DNA of 64,000 nt from Lates calcarifer. Taxonomy: Eukaryota > Chordata > Actinopteri > Centropomidae. Position 1 is the stretch's first letter; each line of letters opens with the position of its first letter. The position numbers and the translations under genes were made by a program. Positions 21,381 to 41,398 of the stretch are shown here, one piece after another. The stretch covers positions 5,296,892-5,360,891 of the forward strand of contig NC_066836.1 of NCBI RefSeq assembly GCF_001640805.2, in the 5' to 3' direction. Below the pieces are notes generated by a model. The model searched no databases, had not been told where the DNA came from, and worked only from the letters and a program-made list of their open reading frames with translations.

Positions 21381-24300
21381 ACATGATCTTGTTATGATGC
21401 TGTTGTTTAACTGTTGAGTCAATGGTGCAGCAGTGATAAACAGGGATAAATGGGAATACAGGGAGTAGAATGAGTCAGTAAAGTTACCTCCACAACAAAG
21501 TATACAAGCTTTTTACTTTAAAAATAATGCTAATTATTATAGAATTATTATTCTGTGCTAAACAGAAACATGAAAATAAATTGTCCGTCTGGTTTTGGGA
21601 CTTTAAAAACACAGATAACGTGACTGAAGACTTTCTGTGGTGTTCTGGGTCATAATCACCACTGGGGAGCAGCAGAGGGCTGAACCAGGAGTGTGTTAAA
21701 GTACGGCTATCATTTCGTAAATTACCTCTGTAACACAACTTGCTTTAATAGTTTTTACTCTATTTCTGTACTTAAGTATAATTTGGATGAATACTTGTAC
21801 TTATTATTTCTATTTTATATTTCCACTTCAGTACATTTACCTGACAGTTATATTTATGTTTCAAATCAAGCTTTGTTGTCTGTTGTTCTTTATTCTCTGG
21901 AAATACCATAGGTGGACCATACATTTACTCATCTTGTGTACTTAGGTCAGTTTTTAACTTGTATATTACCACACTTTATACTTAGACTTCTTTACATTTC
22001 ATAACAAATACTGCACTTTTTACTCTACTTTCTAAAGTAAGATTTTACTTACAAAGCCTACAAATACCTGAATGCACCAGTAATAATAATGCACTGTAAC
22101 ATATATTATATAATAACACTTACTTTTTAAGAATGAGTGCTTATGATACCTTAAGCTCATTTTGCATATAAACCTAAACTACTGCTTTTAAATGAACAGG
22201 TTTTCCGTTCTGGTCTTACTACTTTTACTTAAGTAGAGGATCTGAACACTTCCTCCGGAACTGGTAAATACTTCTACTACATTTTTGAAAAGACCTATTG
22301 TGAGTAAAGATTAGCAGAATTAATCATGTTGATAGATGCAAATACAAATGACCCAGCTTTCCATCATAAGGATTTCAAAATAAAAGAATAAATGATTTAA
22401 AAAAAAAAAAAAAAAACAAACAGCTAGGTGTTTGTCAATCTGTCTAAATGTAGGATTTTCTCTCAGAAACCCTGAACACACTCAGCCTGTTTTCAGTTGT
22501 TCTGTTTGATTCGACCTCTTCAGTTTGCAGTGGGGTGGGGTGGGATTTGTTGAGCTAACCCAAACAACAAAAGAGTATCTTATCAATCAAGCTGTAGGTT
22601 TACCATGGGACAGTGGAAACTATTGGTCATTACATGGTTTGTAGGACAAGCTACAACACTGAGTTACATATTTCTCTGAATTAGGCTTCAGCTAATGGTT
22701 ATTATCAATATTGATTAACCTGCTGATTATTTTCCCAGTGAACTGATTCATCATTTGGTTCATAAATTTCAGATTTAAAATTTCTGTTAAAAAATTCTAT
22801 CACAATTTCCTAAAACCTATGGTATTATTTTCATATTATATAGTTGTTTTTGTCTGAACCACAGTCCAACCACTAACTATTGTACTTCTAGTATAATAGT
22901 AACTATTATACTCAGTATATAGCCATGTTAGAGGCTCTGTGAGGTGCAGGGCTAAATGCTAACGTCAGCATGCTAACATGTATTCACTGGGCAGTCTAAC
23001 GTCTCTGGAGACTCCCTCAGTCCCACTGTATTCATAACGCAGAACCCAGTATTTCACACTGATCAACTGTGGATGGGCTCTTTATAATCACCCATTTCAC
23101 TCCCATTACATCTTGGCTAACTCACTGTGCTAAAAGTCTTTCACTGTGTAACACACTTTCTTCAGAATATGCTTAACTTTCTTTACTATGAACAAACAGC
23201 CACACATTGCCTTGGGCACGGCTCATTTAAATTGAGTATTATGGTCAAATAGTCCAAACCTACAGAACAAACAGTTACTCAGAGAGCTTACTGATGTGGA
23301 CACAATGATATCTGCACAGTCCATCTGACTGCCGCTGAAACCTGTTTGAAATGTCCTCTACTGTGAAGGACACTTCCCACAGTTTCAGATTCTCCTGAAG
23401 GAAGACAGAGCCTGTCATGATGTTGATACCTGTATTTGGTGTTAGTTTTTCATAAACATTACATCATTAGGGTGTATCAAAGAGTGTGTTTATGGCACAG
23501 CTGCCTTTCAGCTAAACTTAAGACCAGTTAAACTGACAATGATATGATTTTAAAAGCAGATATTTAAAACTTAGTTCTGTAACCTGAAATTATTTCTGTC
23601 ACCCAAGTAAAAAAGTCACATTATTACTAAATAGTGATTACAATTTTTTAAGACATATTCATAGAGGGCAGCATTTGAAAACACATAGCCATCTAAACAA
23701 TGAAGAGTAATATTTACTCAACAGGAAAAGAGCTAAAGGCGTGAGCAGTCTGACGTCAAACTGCTGATGGAAACTCCCCTTCCTGGCGTCATTCACAGGT
23801 TTCAAAATGGATAATTTAACCCTGTTTTTTTGAAGCCAAGAAATCCAAATATGGGCAAAGTAAGTGTGGAGAGTGGATCTAAGGTAGGGCAAAACCCCTT
23901 TAAAGTCAAATCTACATATCTTTGTATTGAAACCATATGTTTTTAAATATAGGTACACATTAGATTAAGTGAAAATAGCCATTAAGACCTTAATGTTCGG
24001 TTAATATAGCATATTAACTAGAGAAGTTAGGAATTTCCTCTTTAGTTCAGACCAAGTTTTCTCAGAGGCAACATCTGTATTGTTCTTTACCACACAATAT
24101 AAAAGGCTTACTATATTTTGGTACTATCTTTCATGAGGTTTCATAATATAACATTTATAGTTAATGTTCCCCAACTCTTAATGACTTTGGAAATCCTGAC
24201 ATTTCATGTAAAATCTATTAATATCCACTGGATAGAATGACAGTACAACAGTAGAGTAGAACAGTAGAGTTGGTGAATTTGAAGTTGCCAAAATGAATAC

Positions 24301-26400
24301 TACATGGTGTGAGTCATAGTGTGGATGGACGTTATTGCAAAACAATTTCACTCTCATGTGACGCTAATGACTCACACGATGGCCAGGTGGGCCAACGACT
24401 CTCAAGGTGTTAACAAGCCCACAACAGGTTAATTGCCTGCACTTCCCACTTGTCAGTTTGAAGCCTTTTGGATGAGAGGTTAAAACGTCTTCACGAACCT
24501 CAAGCAAGTCCAGTTGTATAGCGTTTAGAAATACCATGACCCGGATGACTGAGAGGCCTCACAGACAAAGCAGGTACAAGTGACCAACAGTGTGCAGGAT
24601 TTTTTTTGTCCTTTCTTGTTAGCATGTAGCTCAAAGCGTCACAGCCTCACAGAGCTGTAAGCTCAGCTCTTAGTAACACATGCAGGTCAGATTTTTTTTA
24701 CTTCTAACTGAGAATGACATAATTGCACTTTGTGAACTTCAACACTTATCCTTGCACAAGTCCTTTGCACTGTTTTGTAAAGTAAACATATATAGTTTAC
24801 ACTTGGATGCTTTTCATTGTGCTACACTGAACAATACCAGTGCACCTGGGTTCCCTTTGACATTTAGTTTCAGAGGAAGTAATGACTGGTCCTCTCTTCA
24901 CATTATATACTGAGTGATTGTTTCAGGGGTCTTTTTCACAAAAGGCACTTCAGAGATAATGGAAGTTTCTCCATAATGTCACAAAGCCTTCTTTTTCTTT
25001 GTAAAAGAATGTCTTTTGCTGAATTAATTCCTCATCTTCCAGAGTTTCTCCTCTTGTTGAACAGGTTACACCCTGTTTTAAAGAACTAGTACAAACAAAG
25101 GAAATTTGATCTGTATTGTCTAAGGAGAGAGTTTAGAGCCACACAAAGGACTACAGACCGTTTCAGTAGTTTTTCAGCCTTTACAGATGAAAAACACAGA
25201 GAGAAATACCATCTCCTCACCAATATTGGTGAGTTAAAAGTCAAATTTAGCTGTATTGCATGTTGGTATAGTGTGCTTAAAAATTCCACTGCAAATTCAT
25301 CTCCCTCTCACGCATTAAACGTTTGTCTCATCTCAAAAACATACAAAATTCCCAGGATACAAACCTAACTTTACTTACTGGAACATGGAGGATGGAAACA
25401 GATAGGAATGTCCGATTTGATGTATCACACCTTGGCTTTCACCAGCATAGCATTTGGCATAATAATACCCAACAATCCAGTTTCGGTCACACACCATATC
25501 TGTGTTATCAGCAGGTAACATTGAACGGTAAATTACACTGTTCCTTTAATTAGACAGTAATGGTTCATGATCTAGTTTGTCTTACAATAAACTAATTATC
25601 ATAATGTTACATATCATAATCCTAATGTTACTTTATAATGTTACCAGTGCTGTTTGAGAGAAAGATGTGATTTTACACACTTAACAACTAAACCTTCTCA
25701 CGTAACCAGTTTAATCTTTGTTAGCACAGGCATAGTAAAACACAGCATACAATAATTTTATATTCTCTACCTCACTTTTAATTCTGTATTTTTTTATGAT
25801 AAATGTTTAATCTGCTCTCAAAACTGAATTTTTATTTCCTTTATTGAATCTTCCTAATTGTGACTATGTAGTGTGTAAGTATAATACTGATCCCCTGTGC
25901 TCTAAAAGAGGAAGAAGTTATAATTGTGGTCAGCTTCTTATGTAGCTGTAACAGTTAGAGAAGGACTTGAAGTAAAGTGTTTCATGAGTTTATATGAGAG
26001 TAGATAAAAAATTCAGATCAACCAAACGATCATAGATTATATTTTAGTTATTTATTTTGTTGTAAATGTTAGTTAATGATTTAAATAAATAAATAGATAT
26101 CTGTTCATGTATAAAGTGGATGAACGATTGAATAGGCCCATGTTCAGTAATCCAGACTCTAAAATAAACTCTTGAGTACATTCTTCTTGGTAAACCACAA
26201 ACTTTATTTGCCCTCTAGTATGATGTGGCTTTTTTCAAGAAACTGCTTAGGTGACACAAACATAAAGGAATTGCGCACCTGCAGGGCAGGTAGTCGGTCA
26301 GGTGAATTCTCACAAAGCCACACCCTCCTCAGGATGCTGCAAAAACCCCTCCCCCCTCTTCTGCATCACCACCACCAGCATGAAGATTTAAAACGTTCTC
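21381..26400. other. Intergenic spacer with repeat relics
   Basis: No supported gene lies between the ApoL-repeat gene and the DOMON gene. Seen are a MITE-like segment at 21.7-22.3 kb, a poly(A) run near 22400, and a GCTAACGTCAGCATGCTAAC fragment near 22960 typical of teleost dispersed repeats. The remainder is unremarkable AT-rich sequence. Confidence 0.6.
21737..22260. repeat. hAT-type MITE relic (same family as 59262-60278)
   Basis: It contains TACTTAAGTATAATTTGGA near the left and ACTTTTACTTAAGTAGAGG then ATCTGAACACTTCCTCC at the right, the terminal signature of the family. The ends are degenerate. Confidence 0.5.
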
Positions 26401-26486
26401 GTGGGGATCAGACACACTCAGAGGAGCAGAAACCGCTGAACAAAGAACATTCTCTCAACTCAACTGATTTGACTTTCACAGCTTAG
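26387..26486 (+). promoter_or_regulatory. Core promoter and non-coding first exon of the DOMON gene
   Basis: A TATA-like ATTTAAAA at 26387-26394 lies about 30 bases upstream of a plausible start near 26420. The presumed first exon ends at 26486 with a strong donor, TTAG followed by GTAAGTC. The exon carries no start codon in frame with the protein. The transcription start is inferred. Confidence 0.55.
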
Positions 26487-27080
26487 GTAAGTCTCTCAAA
26501 ACTTGATTGAACCACATTTTTTATTATTAGGATTTTCCTGAATACTTATTTTTAATTGTTATTTTCATTATTATTTATAGGGTTTAATTAGGTTAATTTT
26601 AAGAATTCAAATAAGAGTAATGAGATTATTTGAAGTTATTTCAAGTGGAAGAAGTGGAAAGTTATTTACTTTTGCATTGTAGAAACTAAGCTGAGTTAAG
26701 AGTATTCATTTTCCATATTATGTCTCAACCAGATCCTGAAATATATTTATATTATGTATTACATATTTTTGTGTATTGTTAATAAAAAAAAGGAAGAGGT
26801 TGTTTTGATTTTTAAGTTTTACCTTTGCCTCAAATGACTGGAAAAGAAGTGAAGATAGACCATTTCATTAGTTTTTACTCTAATCTCTCCGATATTATTA
26901 TACATACAGTTTTGTAGTAAAGATTTTTTTCCTGTTACTGTAAACAATGAAGGTTTGAAGATGTGATTATGACAGTTATTTGAGTTGGTTTTCTTTCTTT
27001 CCTCCTTGTTGTCCTTGTACAGAAAAAATGAGATGTTATTTAACTGGTTTTAATATTTTGTCCTTGTCTCCCTGGTAGAG

Positions 27081-30000
27081 ATGGAACGAGGATTGATCCT
27101 GTTGGTCGCTGCTTTTATGGTTTTTGTGGCACCTGGTGTCCGAGGAACGGCTCATTTGTCATTTGCCAACAATACAGAGGTTGGTTTTCATTTCATTCAC
27201 TCAGTATACAACATCACAGTATCATTTTGACCTTTGTACTTTAAACACAGTTTACAATTCACTACAAGTTTTAGAATTAAAAATAGAATTACAATTTGCC
27301 TTTGTTTGTGGAAATTTCCAAATGCATCTGTTTGTGAAAACTTAACAATACAAGTGTTCATGTTAGGGTATATGATATTGATGATTTTTAGTTTATATAG
27401 TCTAAACAATATATGGATCGTTTGTGTTTGGAATTGAGAAATGTAGTTTGTTGTATTGCAGTCAAAGAATATCCAATACTGCCCTTCCACAAAGTTAGGG
27501 AACTAAACTGGGCTAAATTTAAGTGACGGAGGATAAGTTATGTTAAGTTTTAAACCCTGGTATGAGTCAAAATCCAGAAAGGGCTTGGTCCTACATTTCC
27601 CATAATCACAGCAGTATTTTTCTTTAGCTGACATTATTAGGTTTTTTATTTCCTTTAGGACCAGACATGTTCATTTCACTGCTCTGGACAACATGGTGCA
27701 GAACATGACAGATTTTAGATCTGTAGGCAAATCATTCCATTGGAAACATAATATATTTTATATATATACTGTATATATATTTCTATTAAGATAAGATAAT
27801 CCTTTTAGTCCCGCAATGGCGAAATTTTAATTTATCATTGTCTGGCAGAGTAGATTTTTTAGCTCAGTGGGAGTAATAAATGTAAATTACTGAAGCTGTT
27901 ATATGTCCACTTTGTGACTTGTACTGTATGTGTTACTGAGTGTGTGTGTTTGTGTGTCTACCAGGTGAACATCACTCGGACAGGCTGCAGAGTCAGTAAA
28001 CTGTGTTTGGAGACACCAAATAACTGTGATCCTGCAGGAAACGGCACCTGTCTGTTTGGGTCTCTTGTTGCCAGCCCCCCAGTGGCTCCCAATGGCGTTA
28101 ACCTGTCCGTCGAACTCAGAGGAAACTCAATGGGTTATGTCGCACTGGGACTTACCGTGAATGCATCTGAGGTAAAGCACACTAAAATTAGTGTAATGTT
28201 TGTTATGTTGGGTTAAGTTGGGATATGCGGATATGCTACATAGAGGAGAGGCCAAACTTCTTCCTCTTCCCCAAATCCAACAGTCCAGATTCACAGAGAT
28301 CAAATATAATGCCATGTCTGTGCAGCCATTATCTTGTGAAGTCAAACACTTCTGCCAGGAAGTTGCCCTCACAGTGTCAATAAAATGTTTGAGGGTTTAC
28401 AGGTTAATGGACACCTGGCAAATATTGTTCCAGGTTAATGATAACTGTATCCACACAGCATTCATTTTTGTTATACAACACTGATGTTATACAACATCAA
28501 TGTTCCCAGCAAAGGCAAATTGACCTGGTTTTTTATTTCTACTTTTATATTGCTCTCACTCAATAGTGACCCATGACTACATGAATGCAAACATGATACA
28601 AACACATGAGAAGTTATTTATGGAGTTGTAAGGACTGTCTCTAATAGCCCAACTGTCTCAATACGGAGAGCTGCAATACACCAACTGTGTTCTTCAAATT
28701 CTGCGTTATTCAGAAGAGCCTTTCATGTCCATTGTGTTGAGTATTTTGTGTAGAAATAGGATACCAAATGCAATACGAATTAACAGTGATTAAAAAGCCA
28801 TAACAAACCTCAAACTGCCATCACTCTGCTCTGAGATTTCTGTTGGTATTAGCATCCTACCTTGCAAGGCTAAAGAGTTAGCATTAATAAATCACCAGGT
28901 AAAAAGGGCGATAACTGACTTTCAAGATAAAGTTTTACATTAGAGGTACTTTATAATGACCTCCAAGTGTCTATGTTTACCTTTGACACTGACCCAGTTA
29001 ACTGTAATGCTAGCAGCAGCTTTCTCAGAAAACATGATTTACCCCAGGATTTGGTTTTCACCATACTTCACATTCCTCCTATCAAATCAAATGTCTCAGC
29101 CAAAATGTGGTATAAAATGAAACTTATTGTGCAATGGAAAAGAATGTCAAGATCTTATGCAAGACCTTGTTGTGAACAAAGAACAGAGAGAAAGTACCTG
29201 CAAACAAGGAAGTACAAGTTTAAAAAAAAAAAGAGAGAGAAAAAAAAAAGCACTATGGCACCAAAAAGATTTGTCATCACGGGTGAACACCCAAAACCAG
29301 GAGGGCTGGAAACTTGAACAACTTTGAGGAAGAAATTAAATTTTTTACCTGTTTCTTTCTTCAGGGTGGCACCATGCTGTTTGTCTGTGCTCAGAACAGC
29401 TCAAACAATGGTTCATTTTTCTTCCGCACAATGATGAGGAACAACACGGATGATATGCTCACTCCAACAGAAACGGTGAGGTCTCAACTTCAGTGACACA
29501 CTGAGGGATAAACAAATGTATTTAATTTATCCCACAGAAAGAAAGAAAACCACTTGTTTATATGAACTAGAACTAGAGGTTTAACACAAACACTCTTTAA
29601 TTTACTGTCACCTTGCCTTTTCAGAGAGTGACAGAAATCCGAGGCTCAGTGAAGGACAACGTGATCCAGTGTGAGTTTGTTGTCCCAGGTGTGAACGCCA
29701 CCAGCACAAGGAGCAGCGATGCTACCACCTTCGACGTCCTCCTGGGGACTGGTACTTTTAATGGAAGTAAGTGGGAAAATTTGGCACCATATTACTGGTA
29801 TAAATGCCAAAATAATTACTGTTTTCATCTTAGCCATAAATAACAATTAACCAATAATATCAGTGCTGATTTTTAAACTTAGCCAACCTTTCTTCTTCAG
29901 AGATGTGCAATTCACTGGTTCCTCTTTAAAACTGATTCACATTATATTTCAGATATAAATTAAATGCTCCAATTTTGTTCATTTTCTTTGTCATACCTCA

Positions 30001-30475
30001 ACTTCCCAGTATTCTAACCCCTGTTTAATTTTCTTTAGATTCTCTCGGTCCCTTCAATGTCTCCCTGAACAGCGGTGCTCTGAACATCGCCGACCCGACG
30101 AGCAACACAGCAGGAACCACAGCAGCACCCACAATGACCAGCAGCAGTACAACAGCAGGCACCTGTGTTCTCCACCCTCATGGTAAACAACGCACCGCCA
30201 TTTCATATCCAAGGTCCTAATTCAACACATCTGCAGTCAGCCTACATCTTAATGGACTGACCTACTGTATAACAAAACATTTAGTACAGTAATTTTACAT
30301 GCAAACAATCTGATCATTAAGAAAAAAGCTAAAATCAGATCAATCAGTTGTCAAAGAGTAGAGAGAAGTGATTTTCACCAACAAACATTTTCTGATAAAT
30401 GTCTCATCTCTTTCCCTGCCAGCTTTGCTTGTCCTGCTGAGTGTCCTCACACTGTCCGTCATGCAGAAAGCCTGA
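27081..30475 (+). CDS. Secreted, probably GPI-anchored DOMON-domain protein, FRRS1-like (251 aa)
   Basis: Coding exons: 27081-27179, 27965-28171, 29365-29475, 29625-29766, 30039-30182, 30423-30475; a non-coding exon ends at 26486. Residues 1-22 are a signal peptide (MERGLILLVAAFMVFVAPG). Residues about 35-200 match the DOMON domain of ferric-chelate reductase 1: CRVSKLCLETPNNCDP, then a Gly-Tyr-Val-Ala-Leu-Gly-Leu strand, VCAQ, and a Val-Ile-Gln-Cys strand. DOMON domains bind haem or sugars, and FRRS1 adds a cytochrome b561 membrane part. This protein has none. Instead a Thr/Ser stalk (about 207-230) leads to a short hydrophobic end (LLVLLSVLTLSVMQKA) typical of a GPI signal. Many N-X-S/T sites suggest heavy glycosylation. 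The gene is convergent with hnrnpc. The family call is firm; the anchor and function are inferred. Confidence 0.82.
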
Positions 30476-30998
30476 AAGAGTCCAGAGGAAAAGTTGTGTT
30501 CTGAATGATACAATGAAGACATGTGCCCTGGAGTTATGCACAGAGGACAACTGAGTGTCATTAAATTATGTGTAAATTGTATTTTACTGAAGTTATTTAG
30601 ACATATTTAAAGTGTCTTTTGCACTATATTTGTACTATGAGCTGAAGTTTCAGCTAAAAATGACTGGTATTCAGAAGGGATTTGCAAACACTTTGTGTGG
30701 TTTTAGCGACCAAATAATTGTTATATTATATATCTCCAGATTAAGTATTGTAATTCTATTTTTGTATCCACTTAAACCATTCACATATATGGCACCACAA
30801 GCAGCGTCTGCAAATTCAGTTTACAGGCTTGGCTCTAACGAGTTTTAGCTGTTTTTCCAGAAGATCTTGGCAGTAAATGAGTAAAAAGTCAACATCAAAG
30901 GGAACTCAAGCCAAGCTAATGTTTTCATGTGAATGTACTGTGACTGTAAAACATTTGTTGAAGGGCCAAGTGACAAGCTCACCTAACCCTGAAATGAT

Positions 30999-31004
30999 AA
31001 TAAA
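30999..31004 (+). promoter_or_regulatory. Poly(A) signal of the DOMON gene
   Basis: AATAAA about 520 bases after the stop codon. Confidence 0.7.
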
Positions 31005-31599
31005 GCCGAAACTATGAATTACTCCTGTTTATGGCATCCCATCATTGACTCATTTACCTGGCATGGTACCTGTGAGGACCTGTTGTGTTACAGATGTAAT
31101 TGGAAGGAAACTTAATAAAACTTAAAATTCTTTTTTTTTTCAGTTGATTTTTGTTTTGAGAGATTTGGGATTTGAAAGGATTCAGAATCGACAAAATGCT
31201 TTCAAACCCCATCTCTAGTGAGACAGCAGTGCGGTTTACTTTTAAATTTTAAAGCACTCCACGCCCCAAACACCTGTTCTTGTTCTATGTAACTTTGGTG
31301 AGCAGGTGTGATCTCCTGCTGAGTGAGTGATAGCAACTTCAACTGCTGGAATAAGGCCCAGCAAGTTCAGGAGTACTGCCAAACTGTAGATCAGTTTAAA
31401 AAACTAGAGATCTCCAGCAAAGCAACATTGAAAATATGGGTTTGTTACAGAGACAAACAAACAGGATTAATTACCACTCATGGCTGCCCAGCAAAAGTTA
31501 AAAAACTTTGTTGCTTTAACTACAAAACCTGCATTTTTTTTTCAGAATCATCAATGTAGCTTGTGAAAAAACAAACAAGGGCTCATTTAATTTTAATAT

Positions 31600-31615
31600 T
31601 TTATTGCAATTTATT
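31600..31615 (-). promoter_or_regulatory. Poly(A) signals of hnrnpc
   Basis: Two AATAAA hexamers on the minus strand (TTTATT at 31600-31605 and 31610-31615) lie about 480 bases after the stop. They place the 3' ends of hnrnpc and the DOMON gene about 0.6 kb apart, tail to tail. Confidence 0.65.
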
Positions 31616-32096
31616 CCTTTACAGTTAAACTGAAACTGAATAGTATAAAAAACTGACATTAACATACAGACACACAAGGTCAAACAAACTCACTGATGAG
31701 GAAAAACAAACACATTGAACCTAAAAACGATATTTTGTAGCTGATTTTCCGTCCTCGCGTTAAGACATGTCCGTCGAGCTGTCGTCTCTGAGAACATTAA
31801 CAGTCCGTGTTTCTGCCTTCTCCCGAAGACACATAACAACGCAGTAAAAACACAAACTGAAACCTACAGCTAATTATTCCTGTTACAGTGATACTGGACA
31901 ACTGGCCAAAGTAACAGACAAAAAGAAAAATATAATTGGGCTTTAGGGACAGTGGGACAACAGCGTGTGTACACCATGCTTGTGTGTGTGCGTGTGTGCA
32001 CGTTTGCTTTTTGTATCTACAATATGAGTGTTAAAACAGAGTCCAAGTTCCTACTGGAAGCTGTGTGCACGCCGCATGCGTCGGTGTGGTCTGAGC

Positions 32097-38560
<6,464 letters not shown>

Positions 38561-38800
38561 CACGACCTTTACGAGTAAAATGCCTTGCTTTCGGTAAAAT
38601 CTGTCAAATCGTTACTTAGGTCGTCCTTTCGGAGCACCAGCGGTTCGCCCCCCTGAACAGCGAGCTAGCTTTCTTCTAGCCACCGAGCTAACGCAGTGCT
38701 AACTGGCAATGGCGCAGTAGTGGACAGAGGTGCTGGATTTGTGTCGCAGAGCAGTCCGTGGGAGCGGCGTCGGTCAACCGAGGTATGTCATAAATGGAAC
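38561..38800 (-). promoter_or_regulatory. hnrnpc: hnrnpc non-coding exon 1 and promoter region
   Basis: On the minus strand a GC-richer segment ends in GGTCGTG followed by a consensus donor GTGAGTATTTT. No TATA box is evident, as expected for a housekeeping gene. The transcription start cannot be fixed from sequence and is probably at 38.70-38.80 kb. Confidence 0.6.
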
Positions 38801-38926
38801 ACTGCTAACACCGGTGTGACCTGTTAATTAAAACGCACCCACCTGCTGTCTTTGAAAATCAGTCTGTCCTGCCTCCAATATCTCTAAAGATTTAGGCTTT
38901 CATTTGTTTTAGCTTTGTTTTTAAGT

Positions 38927-39190
38927 TAGTGCTGGAAAGTAACTAAGTACATCTACTCAAGCACTGCTCGTAAGTACATTTTTAAGGTACTTGTACTTTA
39001 CTTGAATATTTTATTTTCATGCCATCTTATACTTCTACTCCACAACAAATGAGAGGGAAATATTGCACTTTTTACTCCACTACATTTATTTCACAGCTTT
39101 AGTTATTGTACAAATTAAGAATTTTATATACAAAACATAGGAAGAGCTTCTAAAATATGATGCTTTGTTATAGATTAAACTACGCAACAG
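38927..39190. repeat. hAT-type MITE relic, left part
   Basis: It begins TAGTGCTGGAAAGTAACTAA, then TACTCAAGCACTGCTCGTAAG and ACTCCACTACATTTATTTC, a very common teleost repeat. It is related by its CAGTGGTGGA-type end to 59262-60278. The right end is lost. Confidence 0.6.
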
Positions 39191-39581
39191 TATGTAGAAG
39201 TAAAACTGCAACAATTATTGGATTCAAGGATTTGTAAATTGACTATATTGACGGTCATTTGAGTAATTTTCAGGCAAAAATGCCAAACATTTCATGGCTC
39301 CACTTCCTCAAGTTTGAGGATTCACTGGTTTTCCTTTTAATTATTTTAAGACTCATAGTTAATTAATAATTCATTTTTAAATTGTAATCATTTTGACACT
39401 TAGTATTTAATAGTTTTAGTTCTATTGGCAAGAAAAAAAAAATCAGTAATAAAAGTGATGAGCCCTTTTTTAACAGCTGACATACCTTGCTACTAATTGG
39501 CAATCAAACAAATATGAGTCACCTGTGTGGCTTGTGCTTAATTGTAACTTCATAGGTTTTTTTGTTGTTGCTGTTGTTCTT

Positions 39582-39617
<36 letters not shown>
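39582..39617 (+). repeat. GT/GA compound microsatellite
   Basis: A GT run of about 12 units is followed by a short GA run. Confidence 0.95.
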
Positions 39618-39618
<1 letters not shown>

Positions 39619-40297
39619 CGTATGCACTAATTTCTCCACCACCTATACAACCTGACTTTATAGAAGCTGTGTGAATATTTAAGAAAGTAAATGGACATAC
39701 CAGAAATAAACCAGGAAACTGGATTATAAAAAAGCAACAAAATCCTGCACACACAGATTAGTAACTCATTGAATTACTAATCTGTTTAACTTCAAAAGCA
39801 TGTGATCCTCAATACCTGTCCTGTACCTATCTGAATATTGTCCTTTGAGCAGAGTGAGCATAAAGTAGAAGACTACTGCGGTATTATCACATTCAGCCTG
39901 GAGAGGGCAGTGTTGTTATAAAAATAAATAAACTCTGACACTGGGATTAATGCAAAACAGTAAAATATGGCTGAGGTTAACATGTTAACATGTGCACTAT
40001 GCATGCACCTGTGTGCCTTTGTCCTCTCCAGCCTCCATGAGCTTTAGTCAAGGGTTGACCAGTTGTACATGGATATGTAAAAGCCTAATATAAGTGTGTT
40101 AGAGAAATATGTGTGGGTTTGGCTGCAGGTGAACTGAATCCCCACAGAGGCTCTTAAACTGGAGTTTCCAAAGACAAAAGTCTGTTGAAAGTTCTCTTAA
40201 ATGTAATTCCAGTGTGGTTGTCTCATGGTAAACATCTCTTGTTTTTGAAAAGTGATCCACAGAAGTGGGAAACTTACTCTACATCTAATGTACAGGT

Positions 40298-40423
40298 ACA
40301 GGACATTTTGCCTTGGCATAGGGGGAAAAGCACAGGTGTAACCAAGCAATGGAAATGAACCTGCATTCAACCAGTTGTTATCTATGTTGTTAATACACCT
40401 GTGCATTTGCTGTTATGACAGTT
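40298..40423. repeat. Fold-back MITE relic (family copy 2)
   Basis: The left arm GGACATTTTGCC, then GGGGGAAAAGCACAGGTGTAA, faces right arm TACACCTGTGCATTTGCTG. It is similar to the arms at 1.9 kb and 41.1-41.4 kb. Confidence 0.5.
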
Positions 40424-41142
40424 AGTGGTTCTCAGTCTTCTTGACTTGTGACCTGTTCAAATGTAGACATATGGGCTCATGACCCCTTGTTACAGGTTGT
40501 ATATCTCTTTGAGTTTAGCAAAGAATGGTGTTCCCCTCTCAGACTGTTTCATTTAACTGGTTCTTAGAAGCCTGATGAAGTAAAACTATTCAAAAGGGCT
40601 GCAGCAACAACAATCTATTCATCTATCTGCCTCTTGTGTTCTTGATTAATCGTTAAAAAAATGTCTAAAAAGCTTCAAAATCTTCAAAATGCTTGTTTTG
40701 CATAACCAACAGTCCAAAACCCAAAGACATTCAGTTGGATTAGACAAAGAAAACCAGCAAATCCTTTGATTTAAGAAGCTGGAACCAGCAAATGTCAGAA
40801 ACAATTAATTCTACTATTAAGTATTTCACACACAAAAAAGCAAAGATTACAAAAACAGAACAGAAATGTATTATTTGTCTTGTTCTCTATCTTTTAAATA
40901 TCGTCACGACCTCTCAGCTTTACATTGCTGTGGCTGGGAGCCGCTGTGTTATGATGAAGTCAGAATGTCTGCAAATTTATATCAGACAAAGCCTTCACTT
41001 AAAAAACCAAAAGAAAAGCTTTATGTTAAAAACAATGGACGGAGCACATGTATGTAATCACCATTTTCCTCTCATTTGCATAATTGTTTCCAGTGACATG
41101 TTTGGAGTTGTATTTATTTGAGTTTTATCTCTCACTCTATCA

Positions 41143-41398
41143 AAGGTCTTTTTTTTACTGCGGACGTTTCAACATGTCACAGTAGGAAAATCACAGGTGT
41201 AACTAATTAAATTAATGACGGCTGAACTACTTTTAGCCGCTTCACTTTCAGGGTCCTGGTTTTGTTCATGCTGCCTCATTGTCACACTGTCAGGTCTTAC
41301 AGGGACACTTGAACAGAGCCATTGTTAATGTTATTAGTAACAACTGTGCTGTTCCTGCTATGACACGTCAAAATGTCTGTGGCGAAAAAAGCCTTTTA
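41143..41398. repeat. Fold-back MITE, best-preserved copy (family copy 3)
   Basis: The left end reads AAGGTCTTTTTTTTACTGCG, then GACGTTTCAACATGTCACAG. The right end, reverse-complemented, reads AAGGCTTTTTTCGCCACAGA, then CATTTTGACGTGTCATAGCAG. Terminal inverted repeats exceed 40 bases with some mismatches. No coding capacity. Confidence 0.6.

Noticed and set aside
29127..29327. Lys-rich frames just before DOMON exon 4
   Set aside because: They lie in the intron, have no acceptor in phase, and owe their content to an A-rich run.
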